Shown piece by piece: positions 8,385 through 16,848 of a stretch of DNA of 64,000 bases. The notes under the pieces were generated by a model, which was not told where the DNA came from, did not search any database, and saw only the letters and a program-made list of their open reading frames with translations. This DNA is from Salinimicrobium sp049680855 (lineage in GTDB: Bacteria > Bacteroidota > Bacteroidia > Flavobacteriales > Flavobacteriaceae). The DNA is taken from assembly GCF_049680855.1 (NCBI RefSeq), contig NZ_JBMPGS010000001.1, positions 868,001 to 932,000 on the forward strand, in the 5' to 3' direction. The translations under genes were made by a program, and so were the position numbers. The first letter of the stretch is position 1; the number at the start of each line of letters is the position of its first letter.

Positions 8385-9223
8385 GATGTGAACAGTCTTA
8401 GGGTGAAAGAAGTTGCTCGCCTGTAAAGTTTAAACTTGAGAAAAACTATAAACCCGATAGATCCCAGTTCAACTACCGGGGCAAAAAAACCACTACCCAC
8501 GTCAGTACCGAACAGGTTTGTCCATAAGTTGGTATTAATTTCTGTGTAAATTGCATTGATAAAAACGTTTACCAGGAAAAATGCAGGTACAAGCATATAG
8601 ACTGCGGCATATAACTTGAAGAAATTATATGCCAGGGAACGAAACTTCTCAAACACCGCCAGGCTTATGACCAGTGGAAAAAAAGCCTGCATCAATCCCA
8701 ATAAAAAGTAACGTTCAGCCAAAAATAAGGGGTAAATGAACAGGTCCAATAACCAGAGAAACAAGCTAATTATAAATGCAAAGAATTTAAATCCATAAAG
8801 TGGAGTTACTAATGCTTCGTAAAGTAATGCCATAGCTTTTCTTGCCGCATCCACGATGCTTACATCTTCTTCAATGGGGATGTCCTGCATCTGCAAGGGA
8901 AGCAAAGCAGGAGCCGTATCCCGATAACGATCTTCAATGGCCACTAGAATTCCATCAAAAAATCCTAAAATTTGTGTGGAGAAAATTACCAGTAGCACTA
9001 CTGCAAAATTCTTTGCAAGTTCCCCGGGACTCAATCCCCATGTATAACCGTCCTTATCGGCAATACCTTCATTGTATTTCTTAAGGATGTTCACAAGGAA
9101 AAAGAGCACAGCGAGCGTTTTCATTCCCACTAAGGTGTACTGTGAAAATTCACTGTTCTGGATGGTCTGGAAAACCGTATCGACATATTCCAGTCCAATT
9201 CCTAAAATGATGTTAGCACTCAT
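8381..9223 (-). CDS. traJ: Conjugative transposon protein TraJ (VirB6-like)
   Basis: The 280-aa polytopic membrane protein has several hydrophobic helices and the family-typical stretch WGLSPGELAKNFAVVLLVI. TraJ is the VirB6-like inner-membrane channel component. It starts 2 bp after the traI stop and ends overlapping traK by 4 bp. Order and size match Bacteroides-type tra operons, though the protein is slightly shorter than CTnDOT TraJ. Confidence 0.88.
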   Translation of the reverse strand: MSANIILGIGLEYVDTVFQTIQNSEFSQYTLVGMKTLAVLFFLVNILKKYNEGIADKDGYTWGLSPGELAKNFAVVLLVIFSTQILGFFDGILVAIEDRYRDTAPALLPLQMQDIPIEEDVSIVDAARKAMALLYEALVTPLYGFKFFAFIISLFLWLLDLFIYPLFLAERYFLLGLMQAFFPLVISLAVFEKFRSLAYNFFKLYAAVYMLVPAFFLVNVFINAIYTEINTNLWTNLFGTDVGSGFFAPVVELGSIGFIVFLKFKLYRRATSFTLRLFTS

Positions 9224-9225
9224 CT

Positions 9226-9795
9226 CTAAAAATTTGTTTCACGATTGTTGATCTTATCCTGCATCTTTCTGAAAGAAATGATATTCCGATAGCGTTTGGT
9301 TTTCATATTGATCTCCATAACCATTTCCCTGGACTGCATTTCCTTTTCCTGAAGCATTTCTGTACGCTCCCCGTCACTCATTTTTAGATAATCGCTGGAC
9401 AAGATTTCATCTATGAAATCCATTGTTTCCAAAGAATTATCTACAATGGCATTAAAAGATTCCAATACCCGCGTAACTTCTTCCGGTTTGATATAGGGCG
9501 AGTTTAGGATTTCTCTTAGATCGTTTTGCATTATCCCGATAAGACGTTGATTGTTTCGGCCTATTTCGCGGACTGCCTTCAGTTGCTTCACGACCGTATT
9601 CACCTTCTCAAGATTTTCTTTCTGCTGTTTCAGGAATTCAGCAGTTTTTAAAAGTTGTGAGGTTTGCTTGGCAGATTCGACCAGCGACTTCACCAGGCTG
9701 ATAAAGTTCGTATTATCGTAAACCGGCATTCCCTGGGCCCGGGTGTTTAGACTAAAAAAGATAGCCATTCCAAGAATTAAAATTTTTGTTCTCAT
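9226..9795 (-). CDS. traI: Conjugal transfer protein TraI (DUF4141, VirB5-like)
   Basis: The 189-aa product has a signal peptide (cleavage likely near RAQG, residue 21) and a long alpha-helical, charged body, typical of DUF4141/TraI proteins that resemble VirB5 minor pilus subunits. It overlaps the end of traG by 4 bp. The first mature residues (MPVYDNTNFISLVKSLVES) are family-like. Periplasmic or pilus-tip location is inferred from the VirB5 analogy. Confidence 0.85.
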   Translation of the reverse strand: MRTKILILGMAIFFSLNTRAQGMPVYDNTNFISLVKSLVESAKQTSQLLKTAEFLKQQKENLEKVNTVVKQLKAVREIGRNNQRLIGIMQNDLREILNSPYIKPEEVTRVLESFNAIVDNSLETMDFIDEILSSDYLKMSDGERTEMLQEKEMQSREMVMEINMKTKRYRNIISFRKMQDKINNRETNF

Positions 9796-12203
9796 ATTTT
9801 TATTTTTTTGGATGAATACTCTGTAATTGCTTTCTCCATATCCTGATGCTTTTCATAAAGCTTCATTATTTCTTCATTCTCGTATCCATCGGTTAAATAT
9901 GCTGCATAAACTTCCCTTGGCACTTCCAGACGGAAGACATTGCTTTCCTTTCCAATCTTGATAAACATTTCAGTGTACTTCCGTTCCCCGGAAAGATTGT
10001 TCCTGATGGATTTTAGCTGGTTAAGATCGTGGCTGGAAAGGTTTAACCGCTTGGCCAGCTCGTTATACCCCTTTTCATTATGCAGGCTGTAAATGACCTG
10101 AGTGTTCTCCAGGATACTTGCCGAGATGGAATTGTTCGGCAGCTGGTTAATAGATTGTAAGATGATACCGATTGCCCCGTTCTGTTTCCGAATTGCCTGA
10201 TAGTAGAATTCCACGCTTTCCAGTACGTTCTCAAATTTCAACTGCTTCGCAAATTCATCAAAAAGGATAATTCCTTTCTCGGCACGATTTTTCCAAATGG
10301 TTCGTTGGATAGCGGATTTAATCAGCTTAAGCATTACTGAAAGAACTTCCTTGTTATCCTTTACTTCATCAAGCTCAAAAACAATCAATCTTTTATCTTC
10401 AATTTTATAGGTCTGGTCCTCGCTAATCTCAAAAAGGAAACTGTACAGGCCATCTCCAACATATTCTGACATCACGTGCAGGAAGTTCACTATGTTGAAG
10501 TAATCCGCATGGATCTTCAGTTTTTGCAGGAGATCCTTCTGATTGGTTTCTACAAACCGATAAAAATTATCCAGGGAATGCTTTTCAGGAACATTCGAAT
10601 AGTAGTGGAGCAATATTTTTCTGATCGAAACTGATTGTGCTTTGGTGACTTTTAAATCTGAGCCGAAGAGTTCAAACAGGAACATTGACAAATCCTCCAG
10701 CCGTTCTGGCGTGACATCTTCTGAATTACTGATGTAAAACGGATTAATACCCAAATTTTTCCCGCTTTCATATCTCAGAACAGTATACTTTTCAGGATAT
10801 AATTTTGCGAATTTTGTATAGGAGCCACCAAGATCAATGATCACCAGGCGCACTCCGCTCTCAAAGTACTGGCGCAAAATATTATTGGCCAGAAAAGATT
10901 TTCCTTCCCCTGTAGGGGCAAAAATGGCAAAGTTCCGGGCTTTAATCCGCTTCTTTCCCTCGTCCCATACATCCTTTAGCACCGGGATGTTGTGTTCCCG
11001 GTCATTGAAGATGATTCCTGTGGGATCAGATTTATAATTGGTATTATTAATCAGCAGGCACAGCGCATGTTTTAAATCGGTCACATATAGATCTGAATTG
11101 GAAAAATTGGAAGAGAAACAACAGTAGCTATTCAGCACATAATTTTTACGTTCTTCCCCCCGCGGGTAGTACGGCGTAATATCAAGTTCCTTAAATTCAG
11201 TCTTTACCTTCGAAGCTATCTGGGCCAGCTCTCCGGCTTCCTTAGCCCAATAGATGACATTGAAATGGCCACGGATAATTCTGGACGTATCATCCGCATT
11301 TATCTGATCAAGGATATGCTGAATTTTACCCAGCACAACCTTATTCTGAGATCCGAAATTTGAACTTTTATGAAGTTCTTCGATTTTGTTATCAAGGAGC
11401 TTCCGCCATTTTTGTTTGTCATCCAGGTAGAGAATCTGGTTTACCATATGATTTTCATTAAGGGTCAAGCCGAGGCCGTCAATAAAGCCCTGGTGGAATA
11501 TAAACTCATCGGAAGTAAACCTTTCATTGACCTTACTGCTCTGAACAGTTTCTCCAAAACAGCGTTCGCTGTTGATAGCCAGGGCATCAAAATAATTGTC
11601 GCCAACCTGAATATTGGATTTATTTAGCAGCATATCTGTATCAAAACCTTCAGAAAAACCATTAAAAAAGCTATTGGTTAAAGCCTGAATTTCCACGGCG
11701 CCCAGAGGTAGAAAAGACATCCTACGGCTATTATTGATAAAGGAAACGGAATCGCTCACAGAGCTGATAAAACTTTTGAGATTATCATCCAGTTCCTGGC
11801 ACATCCCTTTAGAGACCTTTCGAAATGGATTGACATACTTCGGGTTATTTAATGCTTTGTTTTTGGTGAGGATAAAAAACAGATAGCAGCGATGTTCCAT
11901 ATATTCCCTGCCTTTGAAATGTTCGTGTGTTGCCTTTTCTAAAAAGGTAGTATTTGGCAATAACTCCGCAGAATAAGATTTTTTTAAATAAATGTCCTGT
12001 TTGTGTACAACACTTCCATTGGGCAAAGATTTTAGGGCCTGGAACCAAACCCCATGAATATCTTTAAAGTCCTTTTCAGATAAAGAGTAGATTTCAGGTA
12101 ACATCCCCTCATAGCAAAGAACTACGTTACCATTATTGGCAAAAATGATATTGTCCTGAATATCGATTATGGGCGTAAAGTCCGAAAGATTAATCTTGTT
12201 CAT
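9792..12203 (-). CDS. traG: Conjugation ATPase TraG (VirB4-like)
   Basis: The 803-aa protein is the VirB4-type ATPase that powers assembly and substrate transfer. Walker A (APTGEGKSFLANN) lies near residue 427 and Walker B (GIILFDEFAKQL) near 643, followed by a sensor-like Gln-rich segment (GAIGIILQSINQLP). The N-terminal about 380 residues form the VirB4 N-domain. It overlaps traF by 14 bp and traI by 4 bp. Length agrees with TraG of Bacteroidota elements, and no defects were seen. Confidence 0.95.
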   Translation of the reverse strand: MNKINLSDFTPIIDIQDNIIFANNGNVVLCYEGMLPEIYSLSEKDFKDIHGVWFQALKSLPNGSVVHKQDIYLKKSYSAELLPNTTFLEKATHEHFKGREYMEHRCYLFFILTKNKALNNPKYVNPFRKVSKGMCQELDDNLKSFISSVSDSVSFINNSRRMSFLPLGAVEIQALTNSFFNGFSEGFDTDMLLNKSNIQVGDNYFDALAINSERCFGETVQSSKVNERFTSDEFIFHQGFIDGLGLTLNENHMVNQILYLDDKQKWRKLLDNKIEELHKSSNFGSQNKVVLGKIQHILDQINADDTSRIIRGHFNVIYWAKEAGELAQIASKVKTEFKELDITPYYPRGEERKNYVLNSYCCFSSNFSNSDLYVTDLKHALCLLINNTNYKSDPTGIIFNDREHNIPVLKDVWDEGKKRIKARNFAIFAPTGEGKSFLANNILRQYFESGVRLVIIDLGGSYTKFAKLYPEKYTVLRYESGKNLGINPFYISNSEDVTPERLEDLSMFLFELFGSDLKVTKAQSVSIRKILLHYYSNVPEKHSLDNFYRFVETNQKDLLQKLKIHADYFNIVNFLHVMSEYVGDGLYSFLFEISEDQTYKIEDKRLIVFELDEVKDNKEVLSVMLKLIKSAIQRTIWKNRAEKGIILFDEFAKQLKFENVLESVEFYYQAIRKQNGAIGIILQSINQLPNNSISASILENTQVIYSLHNEKGYNELAKRLNLSSHDLNQLKSIRNNLSGERKYTEMFIKIGKESNVFRLEVPREVYAAYLTDGYENEEIMKLYEKHQDMEKAITEYSSKKIKI

Positions 12204-12474
12204 AATTAAAATTTGAATTTCTTCTGTTGCTGATGATTTCTGGAAATTTTACCGAAACCTGAAAGAGCTGTGATGTTCTGGTTATTCTGATTAGTACTAA
12301 ATAAAGGATACAATTGAGGATCAAAGCACTAATGATGATCCAGAAGCTGAAAGAGAAAATGATGACCAGTAATGAAGCTACTACGCAAATCATCATTAAA
12401 GCAAAGGAGGAGATGGGCAGCCCAAAAATGACAGCCCCTTTCCTAATGTTTCTATAGACTTCAAACTGTTTCAT
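12190..12474 (-). CDS. traF: Conjugative transposon protein TraF (DUF4133, VirB3-like)
   Basis: This 94-aa protein has two adjacent membrane helices (about residues 17-60) and short charged ends, the size and layout of TraF/DUF4133 proteins, considered VirB3-like inner-membrane parts. Its stop overlaps the traG start, and its start abuts the traE stop with 1 shared base, so translation is coupled. Confidence 0.87.
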   Translation of the reverse strand: MKQFEVYRNIRKGAVIFGLPISSFALMMICVVASLLVIIFSFSFWIIISALILNCILYLVLIRITRTSQLFQVSVKFPEIISNRRNSNFNYEQD

Positions 12475-12761
12475 TAGACCACGATTGAAATCAAATAGGT
12501 GAAGATGCCCACTACTGCTCCTGCAATAAGGACAAAGACGAGCACCCGGGTAATCCCCTTTTTAAGGTCTGCATTTTCCCCAAAGAAGTGGCCTGCGTTA
12601 AACAGGAAGCCGACAAGAAAGATCACTCCAAGGAGGATTGGGAAGATGGTCCGGATCGTATCGGCAATATCATTAACCGAATTTTCAATTCCCCCGATTT
12701 GTGCAAAAAGCGGTAAAGAAACCAGGGACAAAAAGAGCGTGGGATAGATTGGTTTTTTCAT
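12474..12761 (-). CDS. traE: Conjugative transposon protein TraE (DUF4134, VirB2-like)
   Basis: The 95-aa product has a signal peptide (to about residue 21, LFAQ) followed by two hydrophobic helices, the layout of VirB2-like pilins and of TraE/DUF4134. It is the first gene of the minus-strand tra operon. The 188-bp gap upstream, shared with the divergent amidase gene, should hold the operon promoter; I found no convincing -33/-7 pair there. Confidence 0.88.
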   Translation of the reverse strand: MKKPIYPTLFLSLVSLPLFAQIGGIENSVNDIADTIRTIFPILLGVIFLVGFLFNAGHFFGENADLKKGITRVLVFVLIAGAVVGIFTYLISIVV

Positions 12762-12878
12762 AAAGCACAGTTTAAAATTTTGTGTTGTTTTTGTTATGGA
12801 AAAAATACATATATTTCAATATAATACGTTGAAAATCAGCATAATAAATAAAAAATAATATTTGATTTTTAATAGTTT

Positions 12879-12904
12879 AGTTTGATATTAAATGATGTCA
12901 AACT
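12879..12904. promoter_or_regulatory. Inverted repeat between traE and the amidase gene
   Basis: AGTTTGA (12879-12885) and TCAAACT (12898-12904) form a perfect 7-bp inverted repeat with a 12-bp spacer in the divergent intergenic region. A second, shorter pair TTTCAA/TTGAAA lies closer to traE. Either could be an operator controlling transfer gene expression; the binding protein is unknown. Confidence 0.35.
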
Positions 12905-12949
12905 GAATTGAAATCACCAGGAGAACTGGTAACAACCTGAAAATTTTAA

Positions 12950-13606
12950 ATGCTCATGAAGCTGAAAAACGTCATTTTTCTGGTTTTGCTCCTGAAAATG
13001 TGTTTCATTTTTGGGCAGGGAAAAGAACATCGAAAAAGAATTATTGTCGATGTTGGTCATGGAGGAAAAGACCCTGGTGCGATCGGAATAAACGGAATCC
13101 AGGAAAAAGATGTTGTCCTGGCCATAGCAAAAGAAATGATCAGGCTCAATAAAACAATATTTGGAGATGTGTACGACATTTATCTTACAAGATATGATGA
13201 TAGTTTTTTCACCCTTTCAGAAAGGATCAACTTAGCAAAATCATTAAGGGGAGATATATGTATTTCCTTGCATTGCAATTCATTTTATAGCGATGCCAAG
13301 GGAATGGAAATTTTTACATTTAATTCTGAATCCATAAAAAATGACTATAACACCAGGACTTCAATCGCTCTTGGAAATGAAATTCTAAAAGAGTCTACTC
13401 TTAATTTAAACATTGAAAACAGGGGGATGAAATTTGCCAATTTTCAAGTACTCAGGGAAATGATTAAGTTTTATCCTGCTATTCTAATTGAAGTAGGCTT
13501 TTTGAATAATCCGGTTGAGGCAGTGTATTTTTCCAGACCATCAGGTATTACAGCAATAGCATTGGCTATTTTATCAGGAATAAATAATCATTTAAAATCG
13601 AAATAA
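12950..13606 (+). CDS. N-acetylmuramoyl-L-alanine amidase (Amidase_3)
   Basis: The 218-aa protein has an N-terminal hydrophobic export signal (about residues 3-24). It then matches Amidase_3: the first zinc ligand His in IIVDVGHGGKDPGAIG, a second His in ISLHCNS (about 106), and the catalytic Glu in LIEVGFLNN (about 182). It should cut the amide bond between MurNAc and the stem peptide in the periplasm, opening the wall for the conjugation channel. It is encoded divergently from the tra operon. Its stop shares bases with the start of a 32-codon frame (TAATG). Confidence 0.92.
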   Translation: MLMKLKNVIFLVLLLKMCFIFGQGKEHRKRIIVDVGHGGKDPGAIGINGIQEKDVVLAIAKEMIRLNKTIFGDVYDIYLTRYDDSFFTLSERINLAKSLRGDICISLHCNSFYSDAKGMEIFTFNSESIKNDYNTRTSIALGNEILKESTLNLNIENRGMKFANFQVLREMIKFYPAILIEVGFLNNPVEAVYFSRPSGITAIALAILSGINNHLKSK

Positions 13607-13704
13607 TGAAAGAAGCATTTTTAGAAATTATTAAAAGTATTGGGGATGTTGTAAAAGCTTTCGTTTCAGAAACTTTAAAGCAACTTTCGGACTTAAAAAA
13701 ATGA
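13606..13704 (+). CDS. 32-aa amphipathic peptide translationally coupled to the amidase
   Basis: The ATG at 13606 overlaps the amidase stop by one base (TAATG), a classical termination-reinitiation layout. The 32-residue product (starting MKEAFLEIIKSIGDVV and ending LKQLSDLKK) forms a striking amphipathic helix with Ile/Leu/Val/Phe on one face and Lys/Glu/Asp on the other. It has no Cys and no signal peptide. Such helices are seen in membrane-active peptides and small regulatory subunits. I do not recognise it. The coupling suggests a partner or helper of the amidase. Confidence 0.5.
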   Translation: MKEAFLEIIKSIGDVVKAFVSETLKQLSDLKK

Positions 13705-13764
13705 ACCATGGCTTGATGATAAGTTGTTATTATCTCTTCAAATTTATATCATAGATGCCCATTT

Positions 13765-14427
13765 CTATTTCCGCTTATCCCCCACGGTTTCATCAAAAGC
13801 AACAAGATTGAATAATTCCCGCATACGGCTTCGGACTCTGTTTCCGTAACGTTCTTCCAGCTCCTCAGCGTTAAGGTTGGTCGTTGCGTGGGTTTTTATG
13901 TGTTGCTTTGTCTGTAGAAAAAATTCATATCGCGATAAAAGGACTTCGCCCATTACGTTACAGTCTTTGCCGTAATAGCGACCGGGTGGTTCAACACCCA
14001 GATCATCAAAACAAAAGAATTTGGTGTTCCCGTATTCTTCAATCGTTTTATAGCCCAAATGGTTGAAGCTGAAGGTCACATTCCGGCAGGGAATCATTTC
14101 GTAAGGCCGCTGCAAAGGAACCAGATGGTGTAATAACTTCATCAAACTTGTTTTGCCGCATCCGACCGGGCCGGACAGCAAAATACCTTTTTCAAGATCT
14201 ATCCCAAATTTCTGGCAGTTATCTTTTTCCTTTATAAAATAAGAGCACAGCTTCAGTAAAATATCACGGTCGTCCTCATAGATCCGGAATTTTTGTCCGA
14301 ATAGAAGTTTTCCTTTGGCATTTAGGTAGATGAGCATTTTTGGAAAATCGTAAACAACGGTTTTCCCATCAAACTTTCCCAGGGAATATTCCATACCACC
14401 TTCGATAATTTTAGAGGGGTTGTCCAT
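13765..14427 (-). CDS. DnaC/IstB-like AAA+ ATPase
   Basis: The 220-aa protein has a Walker A (GPVGCGKTSLMKLLHH), a Walker B (FFCFDDLGVEP) and a C-terminal Arg-rich segment (RYGNRVRSRMRELFNLVAFD) typical of DnaC/IstB-like helicase loaders. It overlaps the upstream winged-helix gene by 17 bp. Together the pair resembles a phage- or element-type replication-initiation module that loads the host helicase on the element. The role in ICE maintenance is inferred. Confidence 0.85.
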   Translation of the reverse strand: MDNPSKIIEGGMEYSLGKFDGKTVVYDFPKMLIYLNAKGKLLFGQKFRIYEDDRDILLKLCSYFIKEKDNCQKFGIDLEKGILLSGPVGCGKTSLMKLLHHLVPLQRPYEMIPCRNVTFSFNHLGYKTIEEYGNTKFFCFDDLGVEPPGRYYGKDCNVMGEVLLSRYEFFLQTKQHIKTHATTNLNAEELEERYGNRVRSRMRELFNLVAFDETVGDKRK

Positions 14428-15163
14428 AATCTTTTGCTTTAGTGGTTCTGAGGTTGTCCTGATTTTGGGACGCTCGCTTTTTGTTTTGTTTGTTTTCCTC
14501 TCCGAATAATTCTATTCGGTCCATCCAGTTTTTGGCCAGGGCACGCCAATCCCTTATCGCTTTTCCGTCACTGGTTTTCCAATCATCTGCCTGATAATGT
14601 TCATAGAATTTTTTTCCTTCATCAGCAGAAAAATCTTTTTCCTCAAAAAAAAATAAAACAGCCTGCCTGTCCTTTGGCTGTTTATTAATGTTTACTTGTT
14701 TAGTATTGTTTATATAAGATACCAATGCTTGTCCACTCACGGGACGGTGCGAGTCCACAGCTTGTCCATTGGTGGGACGGTGCTGGTACACCACTGGTTC
14801 ATTTTTGGGATGGTAGCGTTCCGCAAGATGTTCTAATCTGGGATTGTACTGTCCCGTCTCCGATTCATCACTTGTCCCGATAATGGACATCTTGATCTTA
14901 CTGCCTTTGTAAGGGTTATTCGACGGAAAATAGCAGAGGTATCTCCAGGTATCAAGATCCGTGACACACCTATGGTATGTGGATTTGGAGCCGATTTTGG
15001 CTACACGCATCAACTCTCTGCGGTTAACGAAAAATTCATCGGCAAACCGGCTACTGTTCCATTCCTGAAACAAAGCCATATACAGGCTGATGTGCGTTGG
15101 ATTTAGGCGGTCATCAAAAAAAAATTTTTCAAAAGCCGCATTAAGAAGCTTTATATAATTCAT
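14411..15163 (-). CDS. Winged-helix replication-initiation-like protein
   Basis: The 250-aa protein has an N-terminal region with a winged-helix look (LNPTHISLYMALFQEWNSS...NRRELMRVAKIGSKSTYHRCV), a low-complexity middle with repeated TNGQ/VSGQ-like segments, and a basic C-terminal helix. Such DnaD/RepA-like proteins commonly precede the ATPase on flavobacterial elements. It likely binds DNA and recruits the ATPase. The assignment is from layout and context, not from a specific catalytic motif. Confidence 0.65.
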   Translation of the reverse strand: MNYIKLLNAAFEKFFFDDRLNPTHISLYMALFQEWNSSRFADEFFVNRRELMRVAKIGSKSTYHRCVTDLDTWRYLCYFPSNNPYKGSKIKMSIIGTSDESETGQYNPRLEHLAERYHPKNEPVVYQHRPTNGQAVDSHRPVSGQALVSYINNTKQVNINKQPKDRQAVLFFFEEKDFSADEGKKFYEHYQADDWKTSDGKAIRDWRALAKNWMDRIELFGEENKQNKKRASQNQDNLRTTKAKDYGQPL

Positions 15164-15166
15164 CGC

Positions 15167-15451
15167 TTAGGAATTTAAACCATGCTGCACACGATTGGTA
15201 TCCATCACGTTCTGGATTTCCTCTGCATCGTAATATATGATTCCGCCCACTTTTGTGTATGGGAGCGTACCATTTATTCGTAAATTTTGAAGGGTTCCCG
15301 GACTTACCTGGAGCAGGTCCATCACTTCGGAAGATTTAAGGTATTTTTTAATTCTTCCTGAAGTTTGTTTGGCAAGAAGGTCTTTAATCTCATCGAGCAA
15401 TTCCATTTTGAATTCCCGAAGATCGTCTGTGGTAATTATACTTGTTGGCAT
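15167..15451 (-). CDS. Excisionase-like helix-turn-helix protein
   Basis: The 94-aa protein holds a MerR/excisionase-type winged HTH in its second half (KSSEVMDLLQVSPGTLQNLRI...LPYTKVGGIIYYDAEEI). Proteins of this type on CTnDOT-like elements are Xis factors or directionality regulators. It is the first gene of the minus-strand block 15451-13765 and ends 3 bp before the winged-helix gene. Two palindromes, possible RteC sites, lie upstream of its start, and rteC is immediately beyond, recalling the RteC-controlled excision operon of CTnDOT. Confidence 0.85.
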   Translation of the reverse strand: MPTSIITTDDLREFKMELLDEIKDLLAKQTSGRIKKYLKSSEVMDLLQVSPGTLQNLRINGTLPYTKVGGIIYYDAEEIQNVMDTNRVQHGLNS

Positions 15452-15575
15452 AATAGAATTTTTTAGAAGAAAGGGACTACCAAAGGGTTAAACTTTTTAA
15501 ATTGATAGCCCCTGACTGAATTTGACTTTCGTTCTACAAAATTGGGAGGGATTACTGGATTTTATTCCCCAGTAC

Positions 15576-15590
15576 GACCGTAGTACGGTC
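15576..15590. promoter_or_regulatory. Palindrome upstream of the xis-like gene (site 1)
   Basis: GACCGTA and TACGGTC are perfect 7-bp arms around one central G. It lies about 125 bp upstream of the excisionase-like start, between that gene and rteC. A near-identical copy is at 15714-15728. This is a candidate operator for RteC or for the HTH protein itself. Confidence 0.6.
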
Positions 15591-15713
15591 AAAGTTTAAC
15601 ATTTTGAAATTTGATGAACTTTGGCTGTTTTTATCCTATAAATTTTAAACTTAAATCTTCAAATAACATTAAATTAAATGGAGGTTTGAAAAAAATATCG
15701 ATTTCGGTAGGTC

Positions 15714-15728
15714 AACCGTAGTACGGTC
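15714..15728. promoter_or_regulatory. Palindrome downstream of rteC (site 2)
   Basis: This is a second copy of the site at 15576-15590: ACCGTA-G-TACGGT, identical in 14 of 15 positions. The centres are 138 bp apart. Together the two copies bracket the region expected to contain the promoter of the excision/replication block. Confidence 0.6.
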
Positions 15729-15768
15729 TTTTTTTATCAATTCTGGAAGATCAAAAAATCCAAAAATT

Positions 15769-16614
15769 TTAGTCTTCACTCTTATCCATTTCGGAAAGTA
15801 GTGAGGTCGCTAATTGGTCAAGAAATAACGTCCTGCTATTTTTTCTGCCCTTGATGTCCTGATTGGTTTTGTAGATGTCCCTTGGTGTATAATCAAAGAT
15901 TTCCTGAAGCTTTTGTGAAACCTTCATAATGCTAAGGCCATTTTGGTTTCGAAGTCCATTATACCATAGGGCATAAACCAATTCCACCCAATCCGAATTC
16001 GTAAATGGCCAATGTATTTTTTCGGTGGCATGGAGCTTTACCTCTTTTCCATTAAGATTATTTTCAACATTGGACATTCGTTCATCCAGATAAATAACCA
16101 ATGTATTGTAGGCTTTGAATTTACCTAGGAGCATGTCCCTGGGCGTGCAAAAATCAGGGTCCTGAAAATAGAATTTTGAAGTGGTTATATGAAAGCTATC
16201 CAGGTAATCCCGGGTGTAATATTCTTTGTCGAAATGGGTGGCCCCGGAATTGACATACTGCCCGAAATCCATATTGTACAGAAAGAAACGATTTAGCTTA
16301 CCAATTTTCTTTTTTATGAATTTAAGCTGGGAGTTTTTATCCGCTTTTGGAAACTGGATTTCAAAGGAATGGATTTCTGAGAAATAAATGAGTTGAACTA
16401 GGGGAGCCTGTTTTATAGTTTTAAAGAATTCAATTTCGGCTTCAATTGAGTCAAAGCCTTTAGCTATGACTTCTCTTTTGAGTGTAATGAGTAGGTTACG
16501 ACAGACTTCAATAGAGCGATAGGATTGTTTAAGGATATTCTTACTGTGAAGTTTGATTTCCTTCAGATCTTCCAATAGCTTGTATGAGAGCAATTCTGTA
16601 TCCATCTGTAACAA
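15769..16614 (-). CDS. rteC: RteC family regulator of excision
   Basis: The 281-aa protein matches RteC. Diagnostic stretches are EFFKTIKQAPLVQLIYFSEI, GKLNRFFLYNMDFGQYVNSG and the C-terminal WVELVYALWYNG...FDYTPRDIYKTNQDIKGRKNSRTLFLDQL. In CTnDOT, RteC activates the excision operon by binding inverted-repeat half sites upstream of it. Here rteC lies upstream of and in the same orientation as the excisionase-like gene, with two palindromes in the 317-bp gap, so the same logic is likely. No RteA/RteB two-component pair is in the window. Confidence 0.88.
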   Translation of the reverse strand: MLQMDTELLSYKLLEDLKEIKLHSKNILKQSYRSIEVCRNLLITLKREVIAKGFDSIEAEIEFFKTIKQAPLVQLIYFSEIHSFEIQFPKADKNSQLKFIKKKIGKLNRFFLYNMDFGQYVNSGATHFDKEYYTRDYLDSFHITTSKFYFQDPDFCTPRDMLLGKFKAYNTLVIYLDERMSNVENNLNGKEVKLHATEKIHWPFTNSDWVELVYALWYNGLRNQNGLSIMKVSQKLQEIFDYTPRDIYKTNQDIKGRKNSRTLFLDQLATSLLSEMDKSED

Positions 16615-16777
16615 TTTTACTGTAAAGCATCATACACTTTTTTATATAAATGGTTAGATAGTCCATTCGAGTCTATCGACTACGAATGATCAAAAAGGAA
16701 ATTGGGAGGTACTTTCCTTACAGCTAAAGAACCTCCTTGAAGATAATCACAAATACCTTTACTGTCAGTAATTGATG

Positions 16778-16815
16778 CCGTATTTTATTACGGAAAAGCC
16801 CGTATTTTCCTACGG
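16778..16815. promoter_or_regulatory. Tandem CCGTA-N6-TACGG palindromes
   Basis: Two hairpin-type sites, CCGTA-TTTTAT-TACGG (16778-16793) and CCGTA-TTTTCC-TACGG (16800-16815), repeat with a 22-bp period, two turns of B-DNA. They lie between the LuxR-like gene end (16849) and the rteC start (16614), about 164-201 bp upstream of rteC. The arms equal those of the sites at 15576 and 15714 but with a 6-bp rather than 1-bp spacer. They could be bound by the LuxR-type protein or autoregulate rteC. The remainder of this 234-bp gap shows a CATTCG/CGAATG repeat near 16664-16690. Confidence 0.55.
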
Positions 16816-16848
16816 AATACGAGCTAGAAACCCAAAATAGTATTGAAG

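Noticed and set aside
15714..15735. Palindrome plus T-run as an intrinsic terminator on the plus strand
   Set aside because: The loop would be only 1-3 nt and no plus-strand gene ends there; the matching copy at 15576 has no T-run. An operator reading is better.
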